The notes under the pieces: generated by a model
Database searches by the model: none
The model's input: the letters and a program-made list of their open reading frames with translations, nothing else
Told to the model about the DNA's origin: nothing
Source: Amycolatopsis acididurans
GTDB taxonomy: Bacteria > Actinomycetota > Actinomycetes > Mycobacteriales > Pseudonocardiaceae
Direction: 5' to 3'
Length of the DNA: 43,336 bases
NCBI RefSeq assembly: GCF_012328925.1
Contig: NZ_JAAXLS010000054.1
Location: forward strand, 1-43,336
Shown here: piece by piece, positions 34,030-42,606 of the stretch
Layout: each line of letters opens with the position of its first letter
Numbering within the stretch: the stretch's first letter is position 1
Made by a program: the position numbers and the translations under genes

Positions 34030-36113
34030 CAGGCCTCCACGACCTCCAGTGGCGCGAGCCCGGCGTGCCTGCCGACCAGCACCGCGCGGACGGCGGTCTG
34101 CACGCGCTCGGCGACCTCGTCCTCGGTGCCGTCGCTGTCCACCACGACGTAGTGATCGGGGTCGGCGGCGGCCATCTCGCTCAACAGGTTCTGCACCTTG
34201 AACTGGTCCTCGATCGAGATCGGGCCCGGCGGGGCACCGTCCGGCTTCGCGTCCAGCAGCACGGTCACGTCCGGCCGCAGCCGTCCGGTGGCCCAGTCCG
34301 CGAGCCCTTCCAGTTCCTTCGCGTCCAGCCCGGCGACGGCGGACAGATGCGCCAGCGGCGAGTCCACGAACCGTTCCATCACCACGATCGCGCCGTCGTC
34401 CAGCGCGGGCTGCACGTCACGTTCCACGATGTCCGCCCGCACCGCGGCCGCGGCCAGCGCCTGCGCGCGGGCACCGGACAGGGAAGCCCCGCTGATCAGC
34501 TGCGCCAGGCGCTTGTCGTCCAGTGCGGGGTCGGCGGCGAGTACCACGGGCCGCGGCCCGACCGCGCGCAGCCACCGCACGAGACGGTCGGCCTGGTGCG
34601 CGGTGTCGGCGGCCGTCGTGCCCTCCAGCGCGATGAGCAGGCCGTTCACCCGGCGCGGGCGGCGGCGGATGACGTTGCGCAGGTCGGACATGATCGTCTC
34701 GGCCCGGCGCGAGTCCATCTGCCGGTAGGCGATCACGCCGACGACCGCGGCCAGGACACCGCCGCCGAGCATGACCGGGCGGGTGCCGTCGATGATGATC
34801 GGACTGCCCCACACCGTGATCGTGCGCGGTTTCGTCAGGCCGATGAGCAGCGGCACGATCCCCGTCGAGCCGAACACGATGATCTTCATCATCGACTGGT
34901 AGATCGCGTTGATCCGGCCCCGGATCGAGTCGTCGACCTGCGAGCCGATGATCGTCACGCCGGTCAGGAAGGCGGCACCCGCGCATGCGCCGACGATGGC
35001 CACCGCCACCAGCGACACCGCCAGATGCGGCGACAGCGCGACCAGCATCAGCGCGAGCCCGGCGACGACGATCGAGATCCCGAACAACCGATCGTGCGGC
35101 AGCCTGCGGGCCAGCTTCGGCGCCCCGCCCATACCGGTGGCCAGGCCCACGAACACGGCGACGATCAGCAGACCCCAGGCGGCGTCGCCGGCGAGCAGGC
35201 TGGAGGAGTACGGCTTCGCCGAACCGACCACCGCGCCACCGGTCGCGAACGCGCCGGCCGCGCCGATCAGCAGGCCGCGGATGAGCGGGGTGCTGCGGAT
35301 GAAGCTCGCCCCGTCCCGCATCAGCGCGAACAGGCCGGGCGAAGCCTCCTTGGCTTCCTTTTCCTCTTCCTTCTTCTCCGCCGCCTTCGCCGCCGCGCTG
35401 CCGTTGCGCTTGGACAGTTCGGGGATGCGGGTGAGGATCAGGAACGCGCTGGTCAGGTACAGCAGGCCGATCAGCACGACGATGATCTTGGCGAAGCCCA
35501 GTTCGCCGAACAGGTCCGGCGGCAGGTGCAGCGTCGGCATGATGCCGGTGATGATCGTGTAGATACCGCCCGCCGACAGCACGGCCAGCCCGTAGGTCAT
35601 CACCAGGCCGAGCTGGTTGGCCGTCTCCACCTGGTCGGGGCGGCGCAGCAGGTTGGGCACCGCCGCGTCCTTGGACGGGATCCACATCATGGCGCTGGAG
35701 CTGGCCAGGAAGCTCGCGACGTAGAGCCACCACGGTGTGCCGACGAACGCGATCGACATGATGAACCCGCAGCGCAGCAGGTCCGCGACGAACATGATCT
35801 TGCGCCGATCGAACCGGTCCGCGAGCAGCCCGCCGAGCGGGGCGAAGATCAGGCCGGGCAGCAGGTTGGCCATCAGCACGCCGGTGAAGGCGAAGTTCTG
35901 CGCCGTGTAGTTCTGCGTCAGCTTCGTGGCCAGGCTGGTGACGCCGAGGATGGACAGCCAGTCGGCGACACTGCACAGGTAGGTGACGAACCACAGCCTG
36001 CGAAAGGGCCGGATGGCCAGCACTCTGCGCGCGCGGAAGATGGTGGAGCCGTCGCGCGCGGCCACCGCCTCCGCGTCGGGTTTCGCTTGTACGACCTCGC
36101 TGATCCGACCCAC
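34029..36113 (-). CDS. MFS transporter fused to a degenerate thymidylate kinase domain
   Basis: A 694-residue fusion. Residues about 30-475 are a 12-helix major facilitator domain with LADRFDRRK (motif A) and a charged cytosolic loop KAAEKKEEEKEAKEAS. Residues about 488-694 align with thymidylate kinase: LLIALEG at the P-loop strand, RADIVERDVQPAL, then VVMERFVDSPLAHLSA at the DRY/DRF region. The P-loop reads EGTTAADT, lacking the GxxGxGK(S/T) lysine, and the DR(Y/F) aspartate is Glu580. dTMP kinase activity is therefore doubtful. Fused MFS-Tmk proteins occur in actinobacteria next to holB. The start is GTG 36113. A true tmk is presumably elsewhere. Confidence 0.88.
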   Translation of the reverse strand: MGRISEVVQAKPDAEAVAARDGSTIFRARRVLAIRPFRRLWFVTYLCSVADWLSILGVTSLATKLTQNYTAQNFAFTGVLMANLLPGLIFAPLGGLLADRFDRRKIMFVADLLRCGFIMSIAFVGTPWWLYVASFLASSSAMMWIPSKDAAVPNLLRRPDQVETANQLGLVMTYGLAVLSAGGIYTIITGIMPTLHLPPDLFGELGFAKIIVVLIGLLYLTSAFLILTRIPELSKRNGSAAAKAAEKKEEEKEAKEASPGLFALMRDGASFIRSTPLIRGLLIGAAGAFATGGAVVGSAKPYSSSLLAGDAAWGLLIVAVFVGLATGMGGAPKLARRLPHDRLFGISIVVAGLALMLVALSPHLAVSLVAVAIVGACAGAAFLTGVTIIGSQVDDSIRGRINAIYQSMMKIIVFGSTGIVPLLIGLTKPRTITVWGSPIIIDGTRPVMLGGGVLAAVVGVIAYRQMDSRRAETIMSDLRNVIRRRPRRVNGLLIALEGTTAADTAHQADRLVRWLRAVGPRPVVLAADPALDDKRLAQLISGASLSGARAQALAAAAVRADIVERDVQPALDDGAIVVMERFVDSPLAHLSAVAGLDAKELEGLADWATGRLRPDVTVLLDAKPDGAPPGPISIEDQFKVQNLLSEMAAADPDHYVVVDSDGTEDEVAERVQTAVRAVLVGRHAGLAPLEVVEA

Positions 36114-36231
36114 CCCGCTTGTTCCCTGTGGTACCGGCGCATGCGACCGCGCACGCCCCCGAATCGCCGGTCCGGCTCCGCCAGGGTAGCTCCGTTGGGC
36201 CGATCGTGTTGCTCTTGGGTGGGTCCCCCGG

Positions 36232-36732
36232 CTAGTTGAACAACCCCGAAATGCTGCTGATCAGGCTCGAGAGGAACTGGATCGCGACGAACAAGAACAC
36301 GAGCACCATCACGACGGCCAGAATCACCCCGGTCGACCCCGCCGACGGCTTCGGGCGGCGGATCGTGCCCGGAGACACCGAGGAGAACCTCGGCATCCGC
36401 AGCTGCGGGCGCTTGAGCGAACGCAGGCCCGGCCGGGTGCGCTGCCTCGGCAGCATGCCGAGCGGTGGTGCGGGCGGCACCGCCGCCGCCGAGTGGGCCG
36501 GGGGTACGGCGTCCGGGGTGGCGGGATCGACCTCGACGGCATCGGAGAACTCCAACGGCGTCTCGGGGTCGACCATCGTGCGGATCGCCGTCGAGTCCGG
36601 CCGCACCGGGGACGCGACCCTGGTCAGCGTGAAGTCGTCCTCGTCAGCTCTGACCGGACCGGACAGCGCATCGTCGAACGCGGCAGCGTGCGTGCCGTCG
36701 CCGAAGTAGTCGTTGTCCTTCGCGGGGCTCAT
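36232..36732 (-). CDS. Hypothetical tail-anchored membrane protein
   Basis: A 166-residue protein that I do not recognise. The N-terminal ~125 residues are polar and disordered, with acidic and Pro-rich runs and a basic stretch (RQRTRPGLRSLKRPQLRMPR). A single C-terminal transmembrane helix (about 136-158) ends in SSISGLFN, so the bulk should face the cytosol. The segment DDFTLTRVASP could be a phosphorylation site, but that is speculation. It stands alone between the MFS-TMK gene and topA. Confidence 0.75.
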   Translation of the reverse strand: MSPAKDNDYFGDGTHAAAFDDALSGPVRADEDDFTLTRVASPVRPDSTAIRTMVDPETPLEFSDAVEVDPATPDAVPPAHSAAAVPPAPPLGMLPRQRTRPGLRSLKRPQLRMPRFSSVSPGTIRRPKPSAGSTGVILAVVMVLVFLFVAIQFLSSLISSISGLFN

Positions 36733-36832
36733 ACCACTCCTGCGCTACTCGGGGCTTCCCGTCCAGGGTAATGCGCATTTTGCCGATGGCATCCGCCCAT
36801 CCGGGTAACGGCGAGGTTACGGACGGCCAGAA

Positions 36833-39637
36833 TTACTTCTTCGCCGCCGCCTTCTTCCGCGCGGGCGCCTTCTTCTTGGGCGCCGGGCCCTTCGCGCGCT
36901 TCTCCGCCAGCAGCTCGGCCGCCCGCTCCGCGGTCAGCTCCTCGATGCTGTCGGCCTTGCGCAGCGTGGCGTTGAACTCGCCGTCGGTCACGTACGGGCC
37001 GAACCGGCCGTCCTTGACCACCATCGGCTTGCCCGACACCGGGTCGGCGCCGAGTTCCTTCAGCGGCGGCTTCGCGGCGCCCTGGCGGCCGCGGCGCTTC
37101 GGCTCGGAGTAGATCTTGAGCGCCTCTTCCAGCGTGATGCCGAACAGCTGCTCCTCGGTCTCCAGCGAGCGCGAGTCCGTGCCCTTCTTCAGATACGGGC
37201 CGTACCGGCCGTTCTGCGCGGTGATCTCGTCCCCGGACTCCGGGTCCTTGCCCACCACGCGCGGCAGCGACAGCAGCTTGAGCGCGTCGTCCAGCGTCAC
37301 GGTCTCGATGTCCATCGACTTGAACAGCGACGCCGTACGCGGCTTCGGCTTCTTCGCCTTGCTGGTCTTCTTCGCGCCCTCGGCGGGCTCTTCCGGCTCG
37401 GGCAGCACCTCGGTGACGTACGGGCCGAACCGGCCTTCCTTGGCCACGAGCTCGTGCCCGCTGACCGGGTCGGTGCCCAGCACGCGGCCCTCCTGCGGCG
37501 TCGCGAACAGCTTCTCCGCGATCTCCGCGGTCAGCTCGTCCGGCGGCAGGTCCTCGGGCAGGTTGGCGCGCTGCGACTTGCCGTCCACCTCGCGCTCGAG
37601 GTACGGGCCGTACCGGCCGACCCGCACGTAGACGGTGCGGTCCGCGTCGTCGGTGAACATCGGGATCGAGTTGATCTCGCGGGCGTCGATGTCCTCGACG
37701 CCGGTGCCGACGAGCTTCTTCAGCCCGCCGAGCCGCCCGATCGACCCGTCGACGCCCTGCTCGCCGCCGAAGTAGAACCGCGACAGCCACCGCGTGCGCT
37801 GCTCGTCACCGGAGGCGATGCGGTCGAGCTCGTCCTCCATCGCGGCGGTGAAGTCGTAGTCCACCAGCCGCTCGAAGTGCCGCTCCAGCAGTCCGACCAC
37901 GGCGAAGGCGACCCACGAGGGCACCAGCGCGGAGCCCTTCTTCCACACGTACCCGCGGTCCTGGATCGTGTTGATGATCGACGCGTACGTCGACGGGCGG
38001 CCGATGCCCAGCTCCTCCAGCTTGCTGACCAGGCTGGGCTCGCTGTAGCGCGGCGGCGGGTTGGTGGTGTGGCCGTCCGGGTTCAACTCGGCCGCGGTCA
38101 GCGGCTGGTCCTTGACCAGCTGCGGCAGGCGGCTCTGCTTGTCGTCGGCCTCGCCGCCGCTTTCGGTGTCCACCGCCTCGACGTAGGCCTTCAGGAACCC
38201 GGCGAAGGTGATCGTGCGGCCGGACGCGGAGAAGGTGCACTCCTCGCCGCTGCTCGCGGTGCCGGTGATGCGCACCGACATGGTGGTGCCCCTGGCGTCG
38301 GCCATCTGCGAGGCGATCGTGCGCTGCCAGATCATCTCGTAGAGCCGGAACTCGTCGGTGGCCAGCTCGTTCGCGACCTGGCCCGGCGTGCGGAACACCT
38401 CACCGGCGGGCCGGATCGCCTCGTGCGCCTCCTGCGAGTTCTTGACCTTGCGCGTGTACTGCCGCGGGCTCTGCGCGACGAATTCGCGGCCGTAGAGGTC
38501 CGTGGCCTGGTTGCGCGCCGCGGTCAGCGCCGTCTCCGACAACGTCGTGGAGTCGGTACGCATATAGGTGATGTAGCCGTTCTCGTAGAGCCGCTGCGCG
38601 ATGCGCATTGTCCGCTCCGAGGAGTACCGCAGCTTGCGGCCGGCCTCCTGCTGCAGCGTGGAGGTCATGAACGGCGGGTACGGACGCCGCGTGTACGGCT
38701 TCTCCTCGACGCTGGTGACCTTGAAGTCGCGGCCCTGCAGCGCACCGGCCAGCCGGGTCGCGTCCGCCTCGGCCAGCACCCGCACGTCCTTCGCCGAGGA
38801 CTTGAGGCGGCCGTCGGAACCGAAGTCCTTACCGGTGGCCAGGCGGGCACCGTCGATCGAGATGAGCCGCGACGGGAAGGTGCGCGGCGTGGCGTCCTCA
38901 CCCGCGTCCATCGTCGCCGCGATGTCCCAGTACGAGGCCGAGGTGAAGCGAATCCGCTCACGCTCGCGCTCCACGATGATGCGGGTCGCCACCGACTGCA
39001 CCCGGCCCGCCGACAGCTTCGGCATGACCTTCTTCCACAGCACGGGCGAGACCTCGTAGCCGTAGAGCCGGTCCAGGATGCGGCGGGTCTCCTGCGCGTC
39101 GACCAGGTCGTTGTCCAGCTCGCGGGTGTCCTCGGCCGCGGCGCGGATGGCCTGCTCGGTGACCTCGTGGAACACCATGCGGCGCACCGGCACCTTGGGC
39201 TTGAGCGTCTCCAGCAGGTGCCAGGCGATGGCCTCGCCCTCACGGTCGGGGTCCGTGGCGAGATAGAGCTCGTCGGCGTCCTTGAGCAGGCTCTTCAGCT
39301 CGGTGACCTTGGCCTTCTTGTCCGGGCTGACGACGTAGAGCGGCTCGAAGTCGTGGTCGACGTTCACGCCGAGCCGGGCCCACGCCTCGCCCTTGTACTT
39401 GGCGGGCACGTCGGCGGCGCCCCTCGGCAGGTCCCGGATGTGGCCGACCGAGGATTCGACGACGTAGCCGCGGCCGAGATACGGAGCGATCTTGCGGGCC
39501 TTGGTCGGCGACTCGACGATCACGAGCCGCCGGCGCCCGGCACCGTTCGCCGAGGCGTCGGGCCCACCCGTCGCCCGGCCACCACCCCCGGCGGAGGCGC
39601 TCCGCGCCGCGGTCTTGTTGGTTCGTGCTCCAGCCAC
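36833..39637 (-). CDS. topA: DNA topoisomerase I (type IA)
   Basis: Relaxes negative supercoils. The 934-residue product has an N-terminal TOPRIM domain with the catalytic acids Glu42 (VESPTKA) and D129-x-D-x-E (ATDPDREGEA). The active-site tyrosine is Y358 in ITYMRTDST. The C-terminal half has four GR(F/Y)GPY(V/L) topoisomerase C-terminal repeats and a lysine-rich tail (PKKKAPARKKAAAKK), as in mycobacterial TopA. GTG 39637 is chosen because AGGAGAG lies 10 nt upstream; this also gives the same length as the M. tuberculosis enzyme (recalled). ATG 39658 is the alternative. Confidence 0.96.
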   Translation of the reverse strand: MAGARTNKTAARSASAGGGGRATGGPDASANGAGRRRLVIVESPTKARKIAPYLGRGYVVESSVGHIRDLPRGAADVPAKYKGEAWARLGVNVDHDFEPLYVVSPDKKAKVTELKSLLKDADELYLATDPDREGEAIAWHLLETLKPKVPVRRMVFHEVTEQAIRAAAEDTRELDNDLVDAQETRRILDRLYGYEVSPVLWKKVMPKLSAGRVQSVATRIIVERERERIRFTSASYWDIAATMDAGEDATPRTFPSRLISIDGARLATGKDFGSDGRLKSSAKDVRVLAEADATRLAGALQGRDFKVTSVEEKPYTRRPYPPFMTSTLQQEAGRKLRYSSERTMRIAQRLYENGYITYMRTDSTTLSETALTAARNQATDLYGREFVAQSPRQYTRKVKNSQEAHEAIRPAGEVFRTPGQVANELATDEFRLYEMIWQRTIASQMADARGTTMSVRITGTASSGEECTFSASGRTITFAGFLKAYVEAVDTESGGEADDKQSRLPQLVKDQPLTAAELNPDGHTTNPPPRYSEPSLVSKLEELGIGRPSTYASIINTIQDRGYVWKKGSALVPSWVAFAVVGLLERHFERLVDYDFTAAMEDELDRIASGDEQRTRWLSRFYFGGEQGVDGSIGRLGGLKKLVGTGVEDIDAREINSIPMFTDDADRTVYVRVGRYGPYLEREVDGKSQRANLPEDLPPDELTAEIAEKLFATPQEGRVLGTDPVSGHELVAKEGRFGPYVTEVLPEPEEPAEGAKKTSKAKKPKPRTASLFKSMDIETVTLDDALKLLSLPRVVGKDPESGDEITAQNGRYGPYLKKGTDSRSLETEEQLFGITLEEALKIYSEPKRRGRQGAAKPPLKELGADPVSGKPMVVKDGRFGPYVTDGEFNATLRKADSIEELTAERAAELLAEKRAKGPAPKKKAPARKKAAAKK

Positions 39638-39804
39638 GCTGTCCGCTCTCCTGCTCATTCCCGTCGCCGCTGCGCGACGCTCGTTCAACCAGCCAGTGTG
39701 CACGCTGAAGGCCGGTTATGTCCGCCCAGGTCTCGCAACACGCCGTCGCCGGCACTTTCCACGAATCGCGCCGAGCTGGGCGGCGTTACCTTTTCCACAC
39801 CTAG

Positions 39805-39824
39805 CACGTGATGCGCACCACGTG
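39805..39824. promoter_or_regulatory. Pair of CACGTG motifs between topA and the protease gene
   Basis: Two CACGTG hexamers (39805-39810 and 39819-39824) lie 14 bp apart in the divergent intergenic region. The spacing and flanks could suit a dimeric regulator, but short GC-rich palindromes can arise by chance. Confidence 0.25.
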
Positions 39825-39868
39825 CCGCCCGGGGTCATTCGGTGACCGTTCCACTACGCTCCGGCTTC

Positions 39869-40708
39869 ATGCTTCGCCGCCTGCTCACTGTGCTGGTCAC
39901 CGCCGCTCTCGGCATCGGAATCACGCCCGCGTTCGCGGACCCGGGCTCCGGCTACACCGGCATCGTCAAACTCGACAACTGTTCCGGGTCGCTCGTGCGG
40001 CTGCCCGGCTCCCACGACAACGATCCCGGTCTGGTGCTGACCAACGGGCACTGCGAGTCCGAGGGCATGCCCGGCCCGGGGCAGGTGATCGTGAACCAGC
40101 CGTCCCGGCGCGAGATGACCCTGCTCGGCGCCGACGGCCGTGACCTGGGCACACTGCGGTCGACCAAGATCGTTTACGGCACGATGACCAACACCGACGT
40201 CACGCTCTACCAGCTCGACTCCAGCTACCGGCAGATCGCCGACGATCTCGGCGGGCACGCCCTGACGCTCGCCGCCTCGCCCGCCGATGTCGGCACGCCG
40301 ATCGACGTCGTTTCCGGCTACTTCAAGCGCACCTGGTCCTGCCGGATCGAGCGCGTCGTGTACTCGGTGCACGAGGCGGACTGGGTGTGGAAGGACTCCA
40401 TCCGCTACACGCCCTCGTGCGACACGATCCACGGCACGTCCGGTTCGCCGGTCATCGACACCGGCACCGGCGAGGTCGTCGGGGTCAACAACACCGGCAA
40501 CGACGACGGGAAATCCTGCACCATGAACAACCCGTGCGAGGTCGACGAAAACGGCAACGTCACCGTGCTGCGCGGTCGTTCTTACGGGCAGCAGACCTAT
40601 CGCCTCCCCGCGTGCCTGACCCGTGACGGCGAAGCGGCTCTGGACCAGCCGGGCTGCATGCTGCCGAAACCGCAGGGCATCACGCTGCCGATCCCGATTC
40701 CGGCCTGA
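39869..40708 (+). CDS. Secreted trypsin-like serine protease
   Basis: A 279-residue exported protein. The signal peptide MLRRLLTVLVTAALGIGITPAFA is cleaved near residue 23. The chymotrypsin-fold catalytic triad is His61 (LTNGHC), Asp110 (NTDVTLYQL) and Ser191 (GTSGSPV). Several cysteines (38, 62, 158, 184 and more) could form disulfides. The start is ATG 39869. A GTG at 39842 would make an unusual N-terminus, and a TACGCT -10-like element at 39855-39860 suggests a very short leader. Its 3' end overlaps the convergent WhiA-like gene by 29 bp. Confidence 0.88.
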   Translation: MLRRLLTVLVTAALGIGITPAFADPGSGYTGIVKLDNCSGSLVRLPGSHDNDPGLVLTNGHCESEGMPGPGQVIVNQPSRREMTLLGADGRDLGTLRSTKIVYGTMTNTDVTLYQLDSSYRQIADDLGGHALTLAASPADVGTPIDVVSGYFKRTWSCRIERVVYSVHEADWVWKDSIRYTPSCDTIHGTSGSPVIDTGTGEVVGVNNTGNDDGKSCTMNNPCEVDENGNVTVLRGRSYGQQTYRLPACLTRDGEAALDQPGCMLPKPQGITLPIPIPA

Positions 40709-41276
40709 CCGGCCAGACGGCGGCCGCCGCCGGTGGTGGCGAGCCGATCAGTTCCTCCAGTGTCGCCAGCCTGCGGCGGCCGGTCACCCTGATGGCCGGC
40801 CCGCCGCCGCGCGGTCCGACGACCTGCGCGGGCAGGCCGAGTTGGCGCAACGAGTCGGCGAGCAGCGCGTGCGTGCCCGGCGCGTCCTCGTCGACGGCGA
40901 GCAGGTAGTGCCGCTGCGCGGGGCAGCCCGCGGCGAGTGCCCACATGCGCAGCGCGCCACCGGTCAGCCGGAACCCTGTTGGTAATTCCTTTTCCTCTCG
41001 CGGGCGCCAGGCGTTGGCGAGCGCGATCAGATCGGCGCGGAACGCGGTGCGCACGAGTGGTTCGCCGTCCTCGGTGCGCAGGACGTCGGCCTGCACGCCG
41101 CGCCGGGCGAACTCGGTGGCCAGACTCTTCGCGCGCCACACCTCGGCGACGGCGACGGACAGCCGCGCGGCGGTACGCCCGAAGCTCACGATCTGTCCCC
41201 GCCCGCACAGCACTCCGGCGAGGTCGGCGAGCCGGGGCCCGCTCGCCTCGGCCGAGAAGAACGAGATCTGGTCCAC
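40680..41276 (-). CDS. WhiA-like (LAGLIDADG-fold) protein without HTH, SOS-box controlled
   Basis: A 198-residue protein with no signal peptide or membrane helix. Its order of features resembles WhiA without the C-terminal DNA-binding HTH: RLADLAGVL at the N-terminus, then a basic helix AEVWRAKSLATEFARR, then LPTGFRLTGGALRMWALAAGCP...RHYLLAVDEDAPGTHALLADSLRQLGLPAQVV. These parallel the WhiA N-terminal and LAGLIDADG-like domains; the match is by eye. It starts at GTG 41276, 7 nt after a TACCCT -10 element (leaderless). A LexA-type box overlaps that promoter, so it is probably DNA-damage induced. M. tuberculosis has an uncharacterised gene at the same place next to topA (Rv3647c, recalled), perhaps the orthologue. 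Confidence 0.6.
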   Translation of the reverse strand: MDQISFFSAEASGPRLADLAGVLCGRGQIVSFGRTAARLSVAVAEVWRAKSLATEFARRGVQADVLRTEDGEPLVRTAFRADLIALANAWRPREEKELPTGFRLTGGALRMWALAAGCPAQRHYLLAVDEDAPGTHALLADSLRQLGLPAQVVGPRGGGPAIRVTGRRRLATLEELIGSPPPAAAAVWPVRPESGSAA

Positions 41277-41283
41277 AGCGAAC

Positions 41284-41303
41284 AGGGTAGAACATCAGTT
41301 CGA
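41284..41303 (-). promoter_or_regulatory. LexA SOS box overlapping a leaderless promoter
   Basis: TAGAAC-ATCA-GTTCGA (41288-41303) matches the actinobacterial SOS box TCGAAC-N4-GTTCGA at 11 of 12 defined positions. It overlaps the -10 TACCCT (minus strand, 41289-41284) of the WhiA-like gene. A repressor bound here would block RNA polymerase directly. Confidence 0.75.
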
Positions 41304-41374
41304 TTACCCGCGACCCCAAGATCGGTCCGGATTTCCACCCAATGCCGAGTCCTACACAGGCCTCGGCCGCGGCT

Positions 41375-41869
41375 TCAGCAGTCGCGAGCGGCCTCGACGC
41401 AGGCCCCGTGGCCAGTCTCGCTCCACCCGGGTATCGCGCCCGAGGCGGCCTGCCTGAGCAGGTCGTAGAGCGCCTGGCGCTGCTTGCCATCGAGGGCACC
41501 GAGCACCTCGTCCTCGACGCCCGCGAGCGCGAGCTCGGCCTTGGCCAGGCGCTCGTCACCGGCGTCGGTGAGCTCGACGACGTGGCGCCGGCGGTCCTCC
41601 GGTGATCGCCGGCGCTCCACGAGCCCGAGCTTCTCGAGGTCGTTGAGCAGCCCGACGACGTTCGTGCCATCCATCTCGAGCCGCCCGGCGAGCGTCTGCT
41701 GGGAGCAGCCACCACCGTCGCGCAGCATCGTGAGCGTGATCAGGTGCCGCGGCCGCAGACCCAGCGGCGTGAGCACGGCTTCCGCACGCACCCGGATCCG
41801 GCGCGCGAGGTGATCCATCAGCGCTCCCGAACGGTGGAGCGGCTGGTTGCCGATGGAGGGGGAAGCCAC
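41375..41869 (-). CDS. MarR family transcriptional regulator
   Basis: A 164-residue winged-helix regulator. The HTH is CSQQTLAGRLEMDGTNVVGLLNDLEKLGLVERRRSPEDRRRHVVELT. The start GTG 41869 lies 6 nt after a TAAACT -10-like element, fitting a leaderless message; ATG 41818 with GGGAG upstream is an internal alternative. It is divergent from the azoreductase gene. The perfect palindrome between them is the likely operator for both. Confidence 0.93.
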   Translation of the reverse strand: MASPSIGNQPLHRSGALMDHLARRIRVRAEAVLTPLGLRPRHLITLTMLRDGGGCSQQTLAGRLEMDGTNVVGLLNDLEKLGLVERRRSPEDRRRHVVELTDAGDERLAKAELALAGVEDEVLGALDGKQRQALYDLLRQAASGAIPGWSETGHGACVEAARDC

Positions 41870-41905
41870 GGCATCAGTTTACCCACACGTCATCTATCCG
41901 CATGC

Positions 41906-41934
41906 TATAAATGGTTTGCGTAGGACAAACCATT
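41906..41934 (+). promoter_or_regulatory. MarR operator and azoreductase -10 element
   Basis: AATGGTTTG-N7-CAAACCATT (41910-41934) is a perfect 9 bp inverted repeat. It begins on the last bases of TATAAA (41906-41911), a good -10 element for the downstream azoreductase gene, so a bound repressor would sit on the transcription start. Such palindromes between divergent marR and oxidoreductase genes are the usual MarR arrangement. Confidence 0.75.
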
Positions 41935-41955
41935 ACCGAAGGGTCAGCATACGAG

Positions 41956-42603
41956 ATGGCGCACCTTCTGCACATCGACTCGAGCATCCAGGGCGAGCGC
42001 TCTATCAGCCGGAAACTCACCGCCCGCGCCGCCGAGGCGTGGAAAACGGCCCATCCCCGTGGCGCCGTGACCTATCGCGACCTGGGCAGCGACCCGGTGC
42101 CGCATGTCGACACCGCCACCGCGCTCGCCCGGATGATGCCCCCGGAGCAGCACACCCCGGAGCAGGCGCAGTCCTGGGCGCTGACGGAGCGGCTCGTCAA
42201 CGAGGTCAAGGCGGCCGACACGATCCTGCTCGGCCTGCCGCTGTACAACTTCGGCCCGCCCAGCAGCGTGAAGGCGTGGGTCGACCACCTGATCGCGGCG
42301 GGCCTGTCCGTCGACGCCGAGACGCGGCAACCGCTGCTCGGCGGTCGTGAGTTCATCGTGCTCGCCAGCCGCGGTGGCGGGTTCGGCGAGGGCACGCCGC
42401 GCGAAGGCTGGGACCACGCGGAAGCCTGGCTCCCGCACGGTGTCGCGCTGACCGGTCTCGAACCACGGTTCATCACGGCGGAGCTCACGCTGGCCGAGAC
42501 CAACCCGGCGATGGCCGAGCTGATCCCGCTGGCCAAGAAGAGCCTGGCGGACGCCGAGCGCGCGATCGAAGCCCTGTGGACCCCCGTGGGGGCCGGAGCC
42601 TGA
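41956..42603 (+). CDS. FMN-dependent NADH-azoreductase / quinone reductase
   Basis: A 215-residue flavodoxin-2 fold enzyme of the AzoR type that reduces quinones or azo compounds with NAD(P)H. Landmarks are LLHIDSSIQGERSISRKLT (FMN phosphate loop), LGLPLYNFGPPSSVKAWVDHL and the ring-binding ASRGGGFGEG. ATG 41956 (MAHLLHIDSS) is chosen because the longer in-frame start at 41911 lies in the operator. It is controlled by the divergent MarR. Induction by electrophiles or quinones is a likely physiological setting. Confidence 0.92.
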   Translation: MAHLLHIDSSIQGERSISRKLTARAAEAWKTAHPRGAVTYRDLGSDPVPHVDTATALARMMPPEQHTPEQAQSWALTERLVNEVKAADTILLGLPLYNFGPPSSVKAWVDHLIAAGLSVDAETRQPLLGGREFIVLASRGGGFGEGTPREGWDHAEAWLPHGVALTGLEPRFITAELTLAETNPAMAELIPLAKKSLADAERAIEALWTPVGAGA

Positions 42604-42606
42604 GCG

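Noticed and set aside
37454..39811. 785-codon plus-strand open frame
   Set aside because: Antisense shadow of topA; similar shadows at 15521-17806, 28752-30944 and 34011-36239 were dropped for the same reason.
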